From NCBI GenBank assembly GCA_009780135.1, contig WRAP01000009.1, positions 1-61,003 on the forward strand: 61,003 nucleotides of DNA. Direction: 5' to 3'. This document shows positions 35,411 to 43,567 of the stretch, one piece after another. Source of the DNA: Bacillota bacterium. GTDB taxonomy: Bacteria > Bacillota > Clostridia > Christensenellales > Pumilibacteraceae. Each line of letters opens with the position of its first letter. Within the stretch, counting starts at the first letter, position 1. Under the pieces are notes generated by a model that did not search any database, was not told the origin of the DNA, and worked only from the letters and a program-made list of their open reading frames with translations. Made by a program: the position numbers and the translations under genes.

Positions 35411-35439
35411 TTGACAGGAATATTTTTTAAGCGTAATAT
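35411..35439 (+). promoter_or_regulatory. Separate promoter of tsf
   Basis: TTGACA and TAATAT are exactly 17 bp apart, after the protease gene. This gives tsf its own start of transcription, about 60 nt before the ATG. Confidence 0.75.
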
Positions 35440-35503
35440 ATATACCATAGGGGCAAGTTTTTATAAAAAACAATTTATAATCAAGGGAAAATAAATAAGA
35501 AAT

Positions 35504-36433
35504 ATGAGTTTTACAGCAAAAGATGTTGCGGCTTTAAGAGAGCAAACAGGTGCGGGCATGATGGACTGCAAAAAAGCACTTGTAGAAACTAACGGCGATA
35601 TGGAAAAGGCTGCCGAGTACCTTAGAAAGCAAGGCATAAATATTGCCGCTAAAAAAGCGGGAAGAATAGCTAGTGAGGGTATGGTTGCCTCTAGCGTAAG
35701 TAAAGATGGCAAAGCGGGAGCGTTAGTAGAAATTAACTGCGAAAGCGATTTCGTTGCTAAAAGTGAGCCTTTTGTGGCCCTTTGCGAAGAGGTTGCAGGT
35801 GTTGTGCTAGAGCAAAATCCAACTAATGTTGAAGCGCTTTTAGCATTAAAAGCAGGCAGCGAAACAGTAGAGGAACTTATCAACAATGCTACTGCTAAAA
35901 TCGGCGAAAAGTTATCGCTTAGAAGATTTGTGCGTCAAGAAGTTAAAGAAGGCAGAAACGAAAGCTATATCCATATGCTTGGCAAAATAGGCGTTCTTGT
36001 TGAGTTTGAAACCGGTAAAGACCTAAATAAAGATAAAGCATTCGTAGAAGTTGCTCACGATGTTGCTATGCACATTGCGGCAATGAATCCTTCTGCAGTT
36101 AGCGAAAAGGATATTCCGGCGGAAGTTTACGAAAAGGAAAAAGAAATTCAATTAGAGTTAATGAAAAAAGACCCTAAAAATGAAGGTAAGCCCGAGCAAA
36201 TTCTTATCAAAATGATAGAAGGTAAAATGAAGAAGTTTGCTAAAGAAATTTGCTTATTAGAGCAAGAATTCTTTAAAGACCCAAGTATGAGCGTTGGAGC
36301 ATATGTACAAAGCTATGCTAAAAAAGTAGGAGCAGAGATTCAAGTTATGCGTTTCACCCGTTTTGAAAAAGGTGAAGGCTTAGAGAAAAAAACAGACAAT
36401 TTAGCAGAAGAAGTTGCTAAAATGAGTAAATAA
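35504..36433 (+). CDS. tsf: Elongation factor Ts
   Basis: A 309-residue protein with an N-terminal UBA-like domain and the signature VAALREQTGAGMMDCKKAL. Two core domains follow. EF-Ts recharges EF-Tu with GTP. It is a little longer than the usual clostridial form (about 300, or 215 for short types). rpsP and further translation genes follow. Confidence 0.97.
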   Translation: MSFTAKDVAALREQTGAGMMDCKKALVETNGDMEKAAEYLRKQGINIAAKKAGRIASEGMVASSVSKDGKAGALVEINCESDFVAKSEPFVALCEEVAGVVLEQNPTNVEALLALKAGSETVEELINNATAKIGEKLSLRRFVRQEVKEGRNESYIHMLGKIGVLVEFETGKDLNKDKAFVEVAHDVAMHIAAMNPSAVSEKDIPAEVYEKEKEIQLELMKKDPKNEGKPEQILIKMIEGKMKKFAKEICLLEQEFFKDPSMSVGAYVQSYAKKVGAEIQVMRFTRFEKGEGLEKKTDNLAEEVAKMSK

Positions 36434-36529
36434 ATATTAGAATAATTTTCGCAAAAGTTATGATAATTGACTATATCAAATCTTTTTGTGCGAAGAATAT
36501 TCGGATAAAAAATAGGAGTAAAACAAACA

Positions 36530-36826
36530 ATGGTTAAGATAAGACTTACAAGATTAGGGGACAAAAAATCACCGTTTTATAGAGTGATTGTAGCAGATGC
36601 TCGCACCACAAGGGATGGCAAAGCGATTGATATTTTGGGTACATACGACCCTAAAATCGACCCGCCGGAGATTAAAATTGACACTGCAAAAGCTAAAGAT
36701 TGGCTAGCTAAGGGTGCTCAGCCTACAGATACTGTAAAAAGTATTTTAGTTAAAGCCGGTGTTATCGAGCAAAAAGAGCGTCCGCCAGCTAAAACTGGTG
36801 CTGTTAAAAAAGAAAAATCAGAATAA
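36530..36826 (+). CDS. rpsP: Ribosomal protein bS16
   Basis: A 98-residue protein starting [25 protein letters not shown], the bS16 opening. TAGGAG precedes the ATG. rpsP, khpA, rimM and trmD follow the standard Firmicutes order. The gap before it carries the TTCGGAT motif region. Confidence 0.97.
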   Translation: MVKIRLTRLGDKKSPFYRVIVADARTTRDGKAIDILGTYDPKIDPPEIKIDTAKAKDWLAKGAQPTDTVKSILVKAGVIEQKERPPAKTGAVKKEKSE

Positions 36827-36843
36827 TAGGAGTACGATAGAAA

Positions 36844-37158
36844 ATGTTAGAAATTGTACGATATTTAGTAAATGCGCTGGTTAAAGATAAAGAAAACTCT
36901 AGCGTGGAACTACACGAAAATTTAATTCTTATTACTGTATCTAAAGATGATATGGGTAGTGTTATTGGTAGAAATGGCAGGGTAGCTAAGGCTATTCGTA
37001 CTATCGCTAGAGGCATTTTGCCTAGTGGTGGTGTTAGATATACCATAGATATTCTTAATCAAGAAGAGAGAGAAGAATTAGAGAAAAACGGCGGTCTATC
37101 TAGCTATAAAGGCGGAAGCAAGAGCTTTCAAGAAGACGCCGACGATAGCGAAGAATGA
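36844..37158 (+). CDS. khpA: KH-domain RNA-binding protein KhpA
   Basis: A 104-residue protein with a KH domain containing the GxxG loop (VIGRNGRVAKAIRTIA). In Gram-positive bacteria KhpA pairs with KhpB to bind small and messenger RNAs. It has an acidic C-terminal extension of about 25 residues. It lies 17 bp after rpsP in the conserved order. Confidence 0.93.
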   Translation: MLEIVRYLVNALVKDKENSSVELHENLILITVSKDDMGSVIGRNGRVAKAIRTIARGILPSGGVRYTIDILNQEEREELEKNGGLSSYKGGSKSFQEDADDSEE

Positions 37159-37162
37159 AAAT

Positions 37163-37242
37163 TATAGGGGTGTTTACTGAATATCCGAGCCTTAAAATGT
37201 ATTTTTTTAATAGGTACGGGCGCTCACTAAACGCCCCCTATA
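37163..37242. repeat. Head-to-head REP pair between khpA and rimM
   Basis: The left copy (TATAGGGGTG...ATATCCGAGCCTTAA) and the right copy (GGTACGGGCG...CGCCCCCTATA) are opposed. The left copy is degraded in the stem. Confidence 0.8.
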
Positions 37243-37267
37243 ATTTAACGGAGTTTAATATCCGCAT

Positions 37268-37924
37268 ATGAAAGATATTAAATCAGAAAATCAACTAATC
37301 CCTATTGGTGAGATATTACGACCTAGGGGCTTAAAAGGCGAGGTTAAGGTGCGAGCGTTAAACGGCGACCCTACTCGCTTTTTTAATGTAAAAACGGTTT
37401 TTATATACGAAAAAGTAGTAAAAATCAACAAATGTACATCTGTTGGTAATAACATATTTTTGTTTTTAGAAGGAGTTACCAGTATAGAGCTTGCCGAAAA
37501 ACTAAGAGGCAAGTTTTTAAGTATACCAAGAGAGGAGTTAGGCGAGGCTGAGGATGGCGAATATTTTGTATCTGATTTAATTGGGGCAAGCGTAGAGAGC
37601 GAAATAGGCGAAAAGTTAGGCACAATAATTAGTGTAGATAATTACGGAGCAGGCGATATTATAGAATGTGTAGCTGATAATATCATATGTAGGGGCGACA
37701 TTCTGTCGTCCGAAATCAATTTGCATAACGCAAATCAAACACCGAAAAGCCGTAGGGGCGTACGCCCTCGGACGCCCGAAAAGAGTAGCACACAGTCCTT
37801 CGATAACAAACCACAAACTTTTCGTTTTGTACTTTTAGATAACATCGTTAAAGAGGTAGACATAAAAAATAAAAAGTTTATAGTTTACAAACAAAAATGG
37901 CAAGAGGTAGTTGTTTTTGATTAG
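37268..37924 (+). CDS. rimM: 16S rRNA processing protein RimM with in-frame insertion
   Basis: A 218-residue protein; RimM is usually 165-175 residues. The N-terminal domain (IPIGEILRPRGLKGEVKV) and the PRC-barrel domain (EYFVSDLIGASVES...NYGAGDIIEC) are normal. Residues about 140-185 are an extra segment encoded by two REP-like palindromes (37689-37780). The expected C-terminal strands (FVLLDNIVKEVDIKNKKFIV) resume after it. The reading frame is kept, so the protein is probably functional with an exposed loop. It assists 30S maturation through bS19/uS19 contacts. Confidence 0.93.
   Translation: MKDIKSENQLIPIGEILRPRGLKGEVKVRALNGDPTRFFNVKTVFIYEKVVKINKCTSVGNNIFLFLEGVTSIELAEKLRGKFLSIPREELGEAEDGEYFVSDLIGASVESEIGEKLGTIISVDNYGAGDIIECVADNIICRGDILSSEINLHNANQTPKSRRGVRPRTPEKSSTQSFDNKPQTFRFVLLDNIVKEVDIKNKKFIVYKQKWQEVVVFD
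37689..37780. repeat. Two REP-like palindromes inside rimM
   Basis: Copy 1 (37689-37714) has GTAGGGGCG with stem GACATTCTGTC. Copy 2 (37752-37780) has GTAGGGGCG then TACGCCCTCGGACGCCCG. They are in the same orientation and keep the frame open. Confidence 0.9.
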
Positions 37925-38606
37925 AAATTCTAAAAAATTTATTATATTATCGCTTTTTCCTGAGATGTTTAGTGTGCTAGATTCTAGTATTTTGGGGCGG
38001 GCTATTAAAGCTGGTCATATCAGCATAGACGCAGTTGATATTAGACCGTTTAGTCCTGATACTAAGCATTTCACTTGCGACGATACTCCGTTTGGCGGTG
38101 GTGCCGGTATGGTTATGACGGCTCCACCTATTTATAATGCGATAGAAAGCGTAGACCCTAAAAGGGAGTTTCGTAGGGTGTATCTTTCGCCTAAAGGTAG
38201 TGTTTTAAGTAGTAAAAAGGCAAAAGAGCTTGCAGTAATGGATAAAGATATTTTGTTATTGTGCGGTAGATACGAAGGGATAGACCAACGGGCGATTGAT
38301 TTATGTATAGATGAAGAAATATCTATCGGCGATTTTGTGCTAACGGGGGGAGAATTAGCGAGTATGGTTGTTGTAGACGCTGTTAGCAGATTTATTCCAG
38401 GGGTTTTAGGTAGTGAGTTATCAACAGAAGAAGAAAGCTTTAGTAGCGGGTTATTGGAATATCCGCATTATACCCGCCCTCAAGAATTTATGGGATTAAA
38501 GGTGCCTGAAATTTTGCTTAGCGGTAATCATGGTGAGATAGCAAAGTGGCGGGAAGAGCGGGCAAAAGAAATAACGAAAGAAAGAAGACCTGATTTGTTG
38601 GAATAA
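37911..38606 (+). CDS. trmD: tRNA (guanine-N1)-methyltransferase TrmD
   Basis: About 231 residues, with FIILSLFPEMFSVLDSSILGRAIKAG at the N-terminus, the knot-fold motifs LCGRYEGIDQRAID and GDFVLTGGELA. It methylates G37 of tRNAs reading CNN codons. The start is a TTG at 37911 that overlaps the rimM stop by 14 bp; no ATG lies close enough to preserve the first beta-strand. Confidence 0.95.
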   Translation: MFLIRNSKKFIILSLFPEMFSVLDSSILGRAIKAGHISIDAVDIRPFSPDTKHFTCDDTPFGGGAGMVMTAPPIYNAIESVDPKREFRRVYLSPKGSVLSSKKAKELAVMDKDILLLCGRYEGIDQRAIDLCIDEEISIGDFVLTGGELASMVVVDAVSRFIPGVLGSELSTEEESFSSGLLEYPHYTRPQEFMGLKVPEILLSGNHGEIAKWREERAKEITKERRPDLLE

Positions 38607-38647
38607 GTTTTGCTTAACAAATTTATAAAGCGAAATCAAAAATGATA

Positions 38648-38785
38648 CCGTCTTTGCGAGCCGTTGTTATGTTTTTATTTGCATTAGTTTATAGGCGAAG
38701 CAATCCAGATTAGCTCGGTTTATCTGGATTGCTTTGTCCATTAGCTTGTTCTTTTTGCCCACCCTACCACTCCTCGCAAAGGCGG
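38648..38785. mobile_element. 138-bp palindromic element with inner hairpin
   Basis: The ends CCGTCTTTGCGAG and CTCGCAAAGGCGG are inverted (12 of 13 pairs). An inner 11-bp hairpin (GCAATCCAGAT...ATCTGGATTGC) lies at 38700-38732. It differs from both the GTAGGGGCG and heptamer families. It fills most of the 276-bp gap between trmD and the ABC-F gene. Confidence 0.8.
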
Positions 38786-38845
38786 AATATTTACTTTTCA
38801 CTTTTACAGTAATAGCTATTTAACATCTCTAACAATTATAAAAAT

Positions 38846-38874
38846 TTGACAAAATAAAAATATTGCGATAAAAT
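38846..38874 (+). promoter_or_regulatory. Promoter directly before the ABC-F gene (leaderless type)
   Basis: TTGACA and TAAAAT are 17 bp apart, and the ATG lies 8 bp after the -10 box. The transcript is predicted to start at the start codon or 1-2 nt before it. Confidence 0.75.
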
Positions 38875-38882
38875 AACCTTAA

Positions 38883-40370
38883 ATGTCAGCTATAAATGTA
38901 GTTAATTTATCGTTTGGGTACGAAAACTCATACGATAATATATTTGAAAATGTGTCGGTGGTGCTGGATACTGATTGGAAATTAGGTTTTTGCGGTCGAA
39001 ACGGTAGAGGTAAGACCACCTTTTTGAAACTGCTTTTGGGAGAGTTGGAATATAGCGGTAGCATTAGTGCAAGTGTAGATTTTGATTATTTTCCACGAAA
39101 GGTTAAAAATCCCGATTATAGCGGACAAGAAGTTTTAGAAGAAATTGCCCCAAATATAAAGCTCTGGCAAATTAAAAAAGAGTTTAGTTTGCTTAATTTA
39201 GACGAGGGAGTGTTATATCGCCCGTTTAACACGCTTAGTAACGGTGATCAAACAAAGGTTTTACTAGCAGGACTTTTTCTAAACGATAACAAATTTTTAC
39301 TTATAGACGAGCCGACTAATCATTTAGATAGCGATTCTCGTCAGATTGTGGCAAAATATCTTAAATCTAAAAAAGGTTTTGTTTTGGTGTCTCACGACAG
39401 GTATTTTTTGGACGAATGCGTAGACCACATTTTATCAATCAACAAAAACAATATCGAGGTAATTAGTGGCAACTTTAGCACTTGGTATAATCAAAAACAA
39501 AAACAAGATAGTTTTGAAAAGTCAGAAAATGAAAAACTGGAAAAGGAAATTGATAGATTAGAGGGAAGTGTTAAGCAAGCGACTCAGTGGGCAAATAAAT
39601 CCGAAAGTCGAAAAATCGGCATAGACCCAAATAAAGTGGATAACAAGATGGGTTATAGGGTGGCTCAAGGTGCTAAGAGCAAAAAGAAAATGGCTCAAGC
39701 GGGAGCGATTCAAAAAAGGCTGCAAGCGGATATAGAATCAAAATCGGGGTTATTAAAAAATGTTGAAAGCACTTTTAGTCTAAAATTACAACCGTTAAAG
39801 CATCATAGCAATAGATTAGTTGAATTGCGAAATGTTGGAATTAAGTATGACGGGCATAAAGTGTTAGAGGATTTTAATTTATCGGTTAATTATGGCGATA
39901 GAATTGCTTTAAGCGGCAGTAACGGTAGCGGCAAAAGCAGTATATTAAAGCTGATTGTGGGATTAGATATTCCGCATACAGGGCAAGTCAAGTTAGCAAA
40001 TAGTTTAATTATTTCGTATGTTCCGCAAGATGCTTTTTTTTTAGCTGGTAATTTATCTGATTTTGCATCAAATAACGGGATAGACGAAACGCTTTTTAAG
40101 GCGATACTTCATAAATTAGATTTCTCAAAAGCTCAATTTGATAAAGATATTAGTAATTTTAGTATGGGTCAAAAGAAAAAGGTGCTGATAGCTAAGAGTT
40201 TATCGACACTTGCACATTTGTACATATGGGACGAGCCGTTAAATTATATTGATATAATTTCCAGAATGCAGATTGAAGATTTAATTTTAAGTAGTAAACC
40301 AACTATGGTTTTTGTAGAACACGATAAAGCATTTATGGAAAAGATAGCAAGTAATGTAGTGGAGTTATAA
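38883..40370 (+). CDS. Lsa-like ABC-F ribosomal protection ATPase
   Basis: A 495-residue protein with two ABC domains: Walker A GRNGRGKT and GSNGSGKS, signature-like LSNGDQTKVLLAGLF, and LLIDEPTNHLD. The inter-domain linker is rich in Lys/Glu. The N-terminal half (TDWKLGFCGRNGRGKTTF, YFPR, RPFNTLSNGD) closely resembles Lsa-type proteins, which remove lincosamides, streptogramin A and pleuromutilins from the ribosome. Related ABC-F proteins also have housekeeping roles, so the resistance phenotype is inferred. It is transcribed from a promoter touching its ATG and has no ribosome binding site. Confidence 0.85.
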   Translation: MSAINVVNLSFGYENSYDNIFENVSVVLDTDWKLGFCGRNGRGKTTFLKLLLGELEYSGSISASVDFDYFPRKVKNPDYSGQEVLEEIAPNIKLWQIKKEFSLLNLDEGVLYRPFNTLSNGDQTKVLLAGLFLNDNKFLLIDEPTNHLDSDSRQIVAKYLKSKKGFVLVSHDRYFLDECVDHILSINKNNIEVISGNFSTWYNQKQKQDSFEKSENEKLEKEIDRLEGSVKQATQWANKSESRKIGIDPNKVDNKMGYRVAQGAKSKKKMAQAGAIQKRLQADIESKSGLLKNVESTFSLKLQPLKHHSNRLVELRNVGIKYDGHKVLEDFNLSVNYGDRIALSGSNGSGKSSILKLIVGLDIPHTGQVKLANSLIISYVPQDAFFLAGNLSDFASNNGIDETLFKAILHKLDFSKAQFDKDISNFSMGQKKKVLIAKSLSTLAHLYIWDEPLNYIDIISRMQIEDLILSSKPTMVFVEHDKAFMEKIASNVVEL

Positions 40371-40441
40371 AACTCAAAAAATATTTTTTTATTTTTGCAA
40401 CGAAATAGCATTCTAAAGTGTTTTAATAGTAGGGAGGGTAT

Positions 40442-40909
40442 TTGCACGAGAAATTTTTTAATGACACAATAGCAAAGTACGGAGATACGGTATTGCGTGT
40501 AGCCACATCTATAACTGGCAATTTGACCGAAGCAGAGGATATTTTTTCCGATGTATTTTTTGTGCTGTGGCAAAGTAAAAAAGATTTTGAAAGCGAAGAA
40601 TATTTAAAGGCATGGCTTATTAGAGTTGCTATAAACAAAGCCAAAAATCAAAAAAGGTTAGCTAGTAATCGCTATAATGTAGAATTAAATGAGGCGATTG
40701 CTGCAAGTAAAGATAAAGAGGTGATTAGCGATATTGACGAGGCAATGAGTAGATTAGAAGATGTCGAAAAGGCAATACTTTACCTACATTACTTTGAAGG
40801 GTATAGCTTTGTTGAGATTGCTAAGATGATGGATCTGCCCGATGCTACGGTGCGTAGCAAAGCAAAAAGAGCAAGGGAGGCTATGAAAGAGTTTTTGAGT
40901 GAGGAGTGA
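40442..40909 (+). CDS. ECF-type RNA polymerase sigma factor
   Basis: A 155-residue protein with region 2 (VLRVATSITGNLTEAEDIFSDVFFVLW) and region 4 helix-turn-helix (YLHYFEGYSFVEIAKMMDLPDATVRSKAKRARE). It has the size of an ECF sigma factor. The start is TTG with a GGGAGGG motif 3-4 bp upstream. The next gene, a membrane-anchored protein with a cytoplasmic N-terminus, is the likely partner anti-sigma factor. Confidence 0.9.
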   Translation: MHEKFFNDTIAKYGDTVLRVATSITGNLTEAEDIFSDVFFVLWQSKKDFESEEYLKAWLIRVAINKAKNQKRLASNRYNVELNEAIAASKDKEVISDIDEAMSRLEDVEKAILYLHYFEGYSFVEIAKMMDLPDATVRSKAKRAREAMKEFLSEE

Positions 40910-40916
40910 TTTTTAC

Positions 40917-40950
40917 TAAGGCTCAGGCGACATAATGTCGCCTGTACCTA
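40917..40950. repeat. REP-like palindrome
   Basis: AAGGCTCAGGCGACATAATG pairs into TCGCCTGTACCT. The stem GACATAATGTC keeps pairing. It separates the sigma factor from the beta-propeller gene. Confidence 0.85.
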
Positions 40951-41012
40951 ATAAAAAATTCTCTTTTTTTTAAACTGTATACTATATTTGTGCATTGAAG
41001 TAAAAAACAATT

Positions 41013-43448
41013 ATGAATAAATTCAATCAATATTTTAATGAAATAAAAGTTTCGGACGAGTTAAAAGAAAAAACGATGAACCGTCTAAAGGAGGCTGGCT
41101 TAGCTGAAAACCAAGAAGAAGGGAGCACAACTATAAAAGAGGTTATGCAGGATTTTCCTAATCCCGTATTTTCGCCATATCATAATTATCAGCAAAATCA
41201 ATATTATCCACACTATCAACCATCTTTGCCACATTATCAACATCAACAACCACAAATACAACAAAATAAAAAACGCAAACGCAAACCGCTTAAAAGTATG
41301 GCAATAGCGGCGGGCATTGTAGCAAGCGTATTTTTTATTTTTATAATACTGCCGGCGATTATATTTTCTAACTTATCAACAGATGGCTTAGAGCGTCCAG
41401 TTAGAAGCGAAAATCCTATAATAAATGCATCTGATGTACTGCCCGAACTTCCCGATTATATGCAAAGAACGCATCAAGTAGAGAGCGAAAGTAGCCTTAG
41501 AGAGCTTATAAGATATACCCCTGAGGGCTGGATAAATACTCCGAGTGGTAGCGGAAGTAGCGGAGGTAGATTTTTTGGTTGCGGAGGATTTTTATTCGGT
41601 TGTGCGGCAATGGATTGGTCGACAAATGAGAGTAACGCATCAGCTCCAAGTTCTTCGGCAAATCTTCCTCCTCCTCAAGAAAGCGACGGCAGTAACAATC
41701 TAGGAATACCTCCGACAAGTAGCACAAATGTTCAAATTGAAGGTGTAGACGAGGGTGATATTGTTAAAAACGACGGCAACTTTATTTTTCACCTTTCGCC
41801 ACTTGGCTTAACTATTGTAGAAACAAACCATGGCTACATTACTCCAATAGCAAACATTCATTACACAAATTTTTCGCCGATAGAGATGTATGTGCGGAAT
41901 AGCCATATGATTATAATCGGCGGAGGTTATCGCAACATCCCAAATATGGGGCAATTCTATGACGATCCGTGGAGCTTTAGATATTATCATACAAGCACAA
42001 TTATCCGTATTTATAATATTGTCGACCGCAGTGAGCCTATGCTAGAACGCTATTACGAAATAGAAGGGCAATATAATACAAGCCGTGTTCATATGGACAC
42101 AGAAACACTTTTCTTTGTAGTAAACTATATGCCACATATCAGCAACAGCGATACAGGACAAAGGCAAGTTCGCCGTCCGTTTTACCGCACAAACCCTAAT
42201 GCTGATTTTTCTCCGTTTTCGCACGAAGATATGTATTATTTTAAGAATAATCCAACACAGAATTTCATGATATTAGGTAGAATTGAGTTAGATAATATAA
42301 AAAGCGAACCGTTTGTAACAGCACATCTATCCAGTGCGAATATCATTTCAGTAGGGCAATATAATTTATATACATCGTCTAGTAGATGGTATATGGGTGA
42401 AACTCATAGAAGTGGAAACAATACCTTTTATCAGTTAAGTTATATTAGTAGGTTTTGTTTAGAAACGCTAGAGCATACAGGCTCGGTGGTAGTAAATGGT
42501 GTTCCACAAAGTAGGTACGCAATAGACGAATACAATGGTTATTTGCGGGTAGCTACAACTTATGGAGACTGGAATTGGAATTGGCGAAATACCCCAGATT
42601 TAGCTAGTGCGATGTTTGTGTTTAATAGCGAATTAGAACTAGTATCAAGTATTACAAATATTGCTCCGTACGAGCGGATAGATTCAGTCGCTTTTAGCGG
42701 TGCTTTTGGTTTCATATCAACCTTGTCGCTTGATTCAATATTTACAATAGATTTAACGGATCCGCATAATCCGATTATTAGTGAGTCATATGAGAAAAAT
42801 GGCACAAACGATTATTTAAGACCTATTCATGGCACTCCGTTTGTTATTGCTGTCGGAAGAGATGTATTAGCAACTAATAATTCGTTGCAAACAGGTATTA
42901 GGATTTCAATTTTAGATATGAGGTTAGGCACAGGTGAACCAGCAGAAACTAGATATAGTTACAGCATTTTTGGCTCGAACACTAGAGCAGAAGTGTTACA
43001 CAATCCTAGAGCATTACTATTTATGATTGATGAAGGCACTAAGCAAGGTTATGTTGGATTCTCAGCAGAGGTTAAGTGCCAGCGGGTTCAAGGTGCTAGT
43101 AGCGGAGCATTTTATCAAGGCTTTTTCCTCTTTAGAGTAGACGCTATAATAGGTGCGATAGAATTTATCGGCGATAGTAGCCGTATGATTATGTGTCCAC
43201 AAAGGCATATAAAGGTACCGCTTCTTAAGCCTACCTTTAGCAACTTTGACACTAATTATGATATTCCTAATCCGTTTAGTAATCACGGTAGTAATTGGGA
43301 TGTTACTTGGCAAAATCAACTAAATCAATTTAATAAATATATTCATCGAGCCATTATAAATCAAAGCTATATTTACACCATTTCCGATAAAATTATTGCT
43401 GGATATAATATGCAAAATTTTGGTAGGGTAGACAGTTTTACAAAATAA
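41013..43448 (+). CDS. Membrane-anchored beta-propeller protein, probable anti-sigma partner
   Basis: An 811-residue protein. The N-terminal 90 residues are cytoplasmic, with a short helical motif (FNQYFNEIKVSDELKEKTMNRLKEA) and a Tyr/Gln/His/Pro-rich stretch. One membrane helix lies at about 95-118. The large outside domain (about 230-811) begins VQIEGVDEGDIVKNDGNFIFHLSP, the marker of the secreted C-terminal beta-propeller family (Beta_propel). Its position after an ECF sigma gene suggests that the N-terminus controls the sigma factor while the propeller senses an external signal; this is inferred. Confidence 0.85.
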   Translation: MNKFNQYFNEIKVSDELKEKTMNRLKEAGLAENQEEGSTTIKEVMQDFPNPVFSPYHNYQQNQYYPHYQPSLPHYQHQQPQIQQNKKRKRKPLKSMAIAAGIVASVFFIFIILPAIIFSNLSTDGLERPVRSENPIINASDVLPELPDYMQRTHQVESESSLRELIRYTPEGWINTPSGSGSSGGRFFGCGGFLFGCAAMDWSTNESNASAPSSSANLPPPQESDGSNNLGIPPTSSTNVQIEGVDEGDIVKNDGNFIFHLSPLGLTIVETNHGYITPIANIHYTNFSPIEMYVRNSHMIIIGGGYRNIPNMGQFYDDPWSFRYYHTSTIIRIYNIVDRSEPMLERYYEIEGQYNTSRVHMDTETLFFVVNYMPHISNSDTGQRQVRRPFYRTNPNADFSPFSHEDMYYFKNNPTQNFMILGRIELDNIKSEPFVTAHLSSANIISVGQYNLYTSSSRWYMGETHRSGNNTFYQLSYISRFCLETLEHTGSVVVNGVPQSRYAIDEYNGYLRVATTYGDWNWNWRNTPDLASAMFVFNSELELVSSITNIAPYERIDSVAFSGAFGFISTLSLDSIFTIDLTDPHNPIISESYEKNGTNDYLRPIHGTPFVIAVGRDVLATNNSLQTGIRISILDMRLGTGEPAETRYSYSIFGSNTRAEVLHNPRALLFMIDEGTKQGYVGFSAEVKCQRVQGASSGAFYQGFFLFRVDAIIGAIEFIGDSSRMIMCPQRHIKVPLLKPTFSNFDTNYDIPNPFSNHGSNWDVTWQNQLNQFNKYIHRAIINQSYIYTISDKIIAGYNMQNFGRVDSFTK

Positions 43449-43487
43449 ATAAACGGAGATTTTGCTTCTTTCTTCGTTTAGCCTAAA

Positions 43488-43528
43488 GTCCGCAGGTTTT
43501 ATCCTTTGACCTGCGGGCGCTTTTTTTG
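43488..43528 (+). terminator. Intrinsic terminator
   Basis: GTCCGCAGGT pairs with ACCTGCGGGC, followed by GCTTTTTTTG. Confidence 0.9.
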
Positions 43529-43530
43529 TT

Positions 43531-43559
43531 TTGACAACTTGCTTTAAAACAGCTATTCT
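43531..43559 (+). promoter_or_regulatory. Promoter directly before the ATP-grasp gene (leaderless type)
   Basis: TTGACA and TATTCT are 17 bp apart. The ATG lies 8 bp after the -10 box. Confidence 0.72.
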
Positions 43560-43567
43560 TAATTGGA

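Noticed and set aside
38648-38785. tRNA or small structured RNA gene
   Set aside because: The nested hairpins do not form a cloverleaf, and no CCA-type acceptor or T-loop GTTCRA pattern is present.
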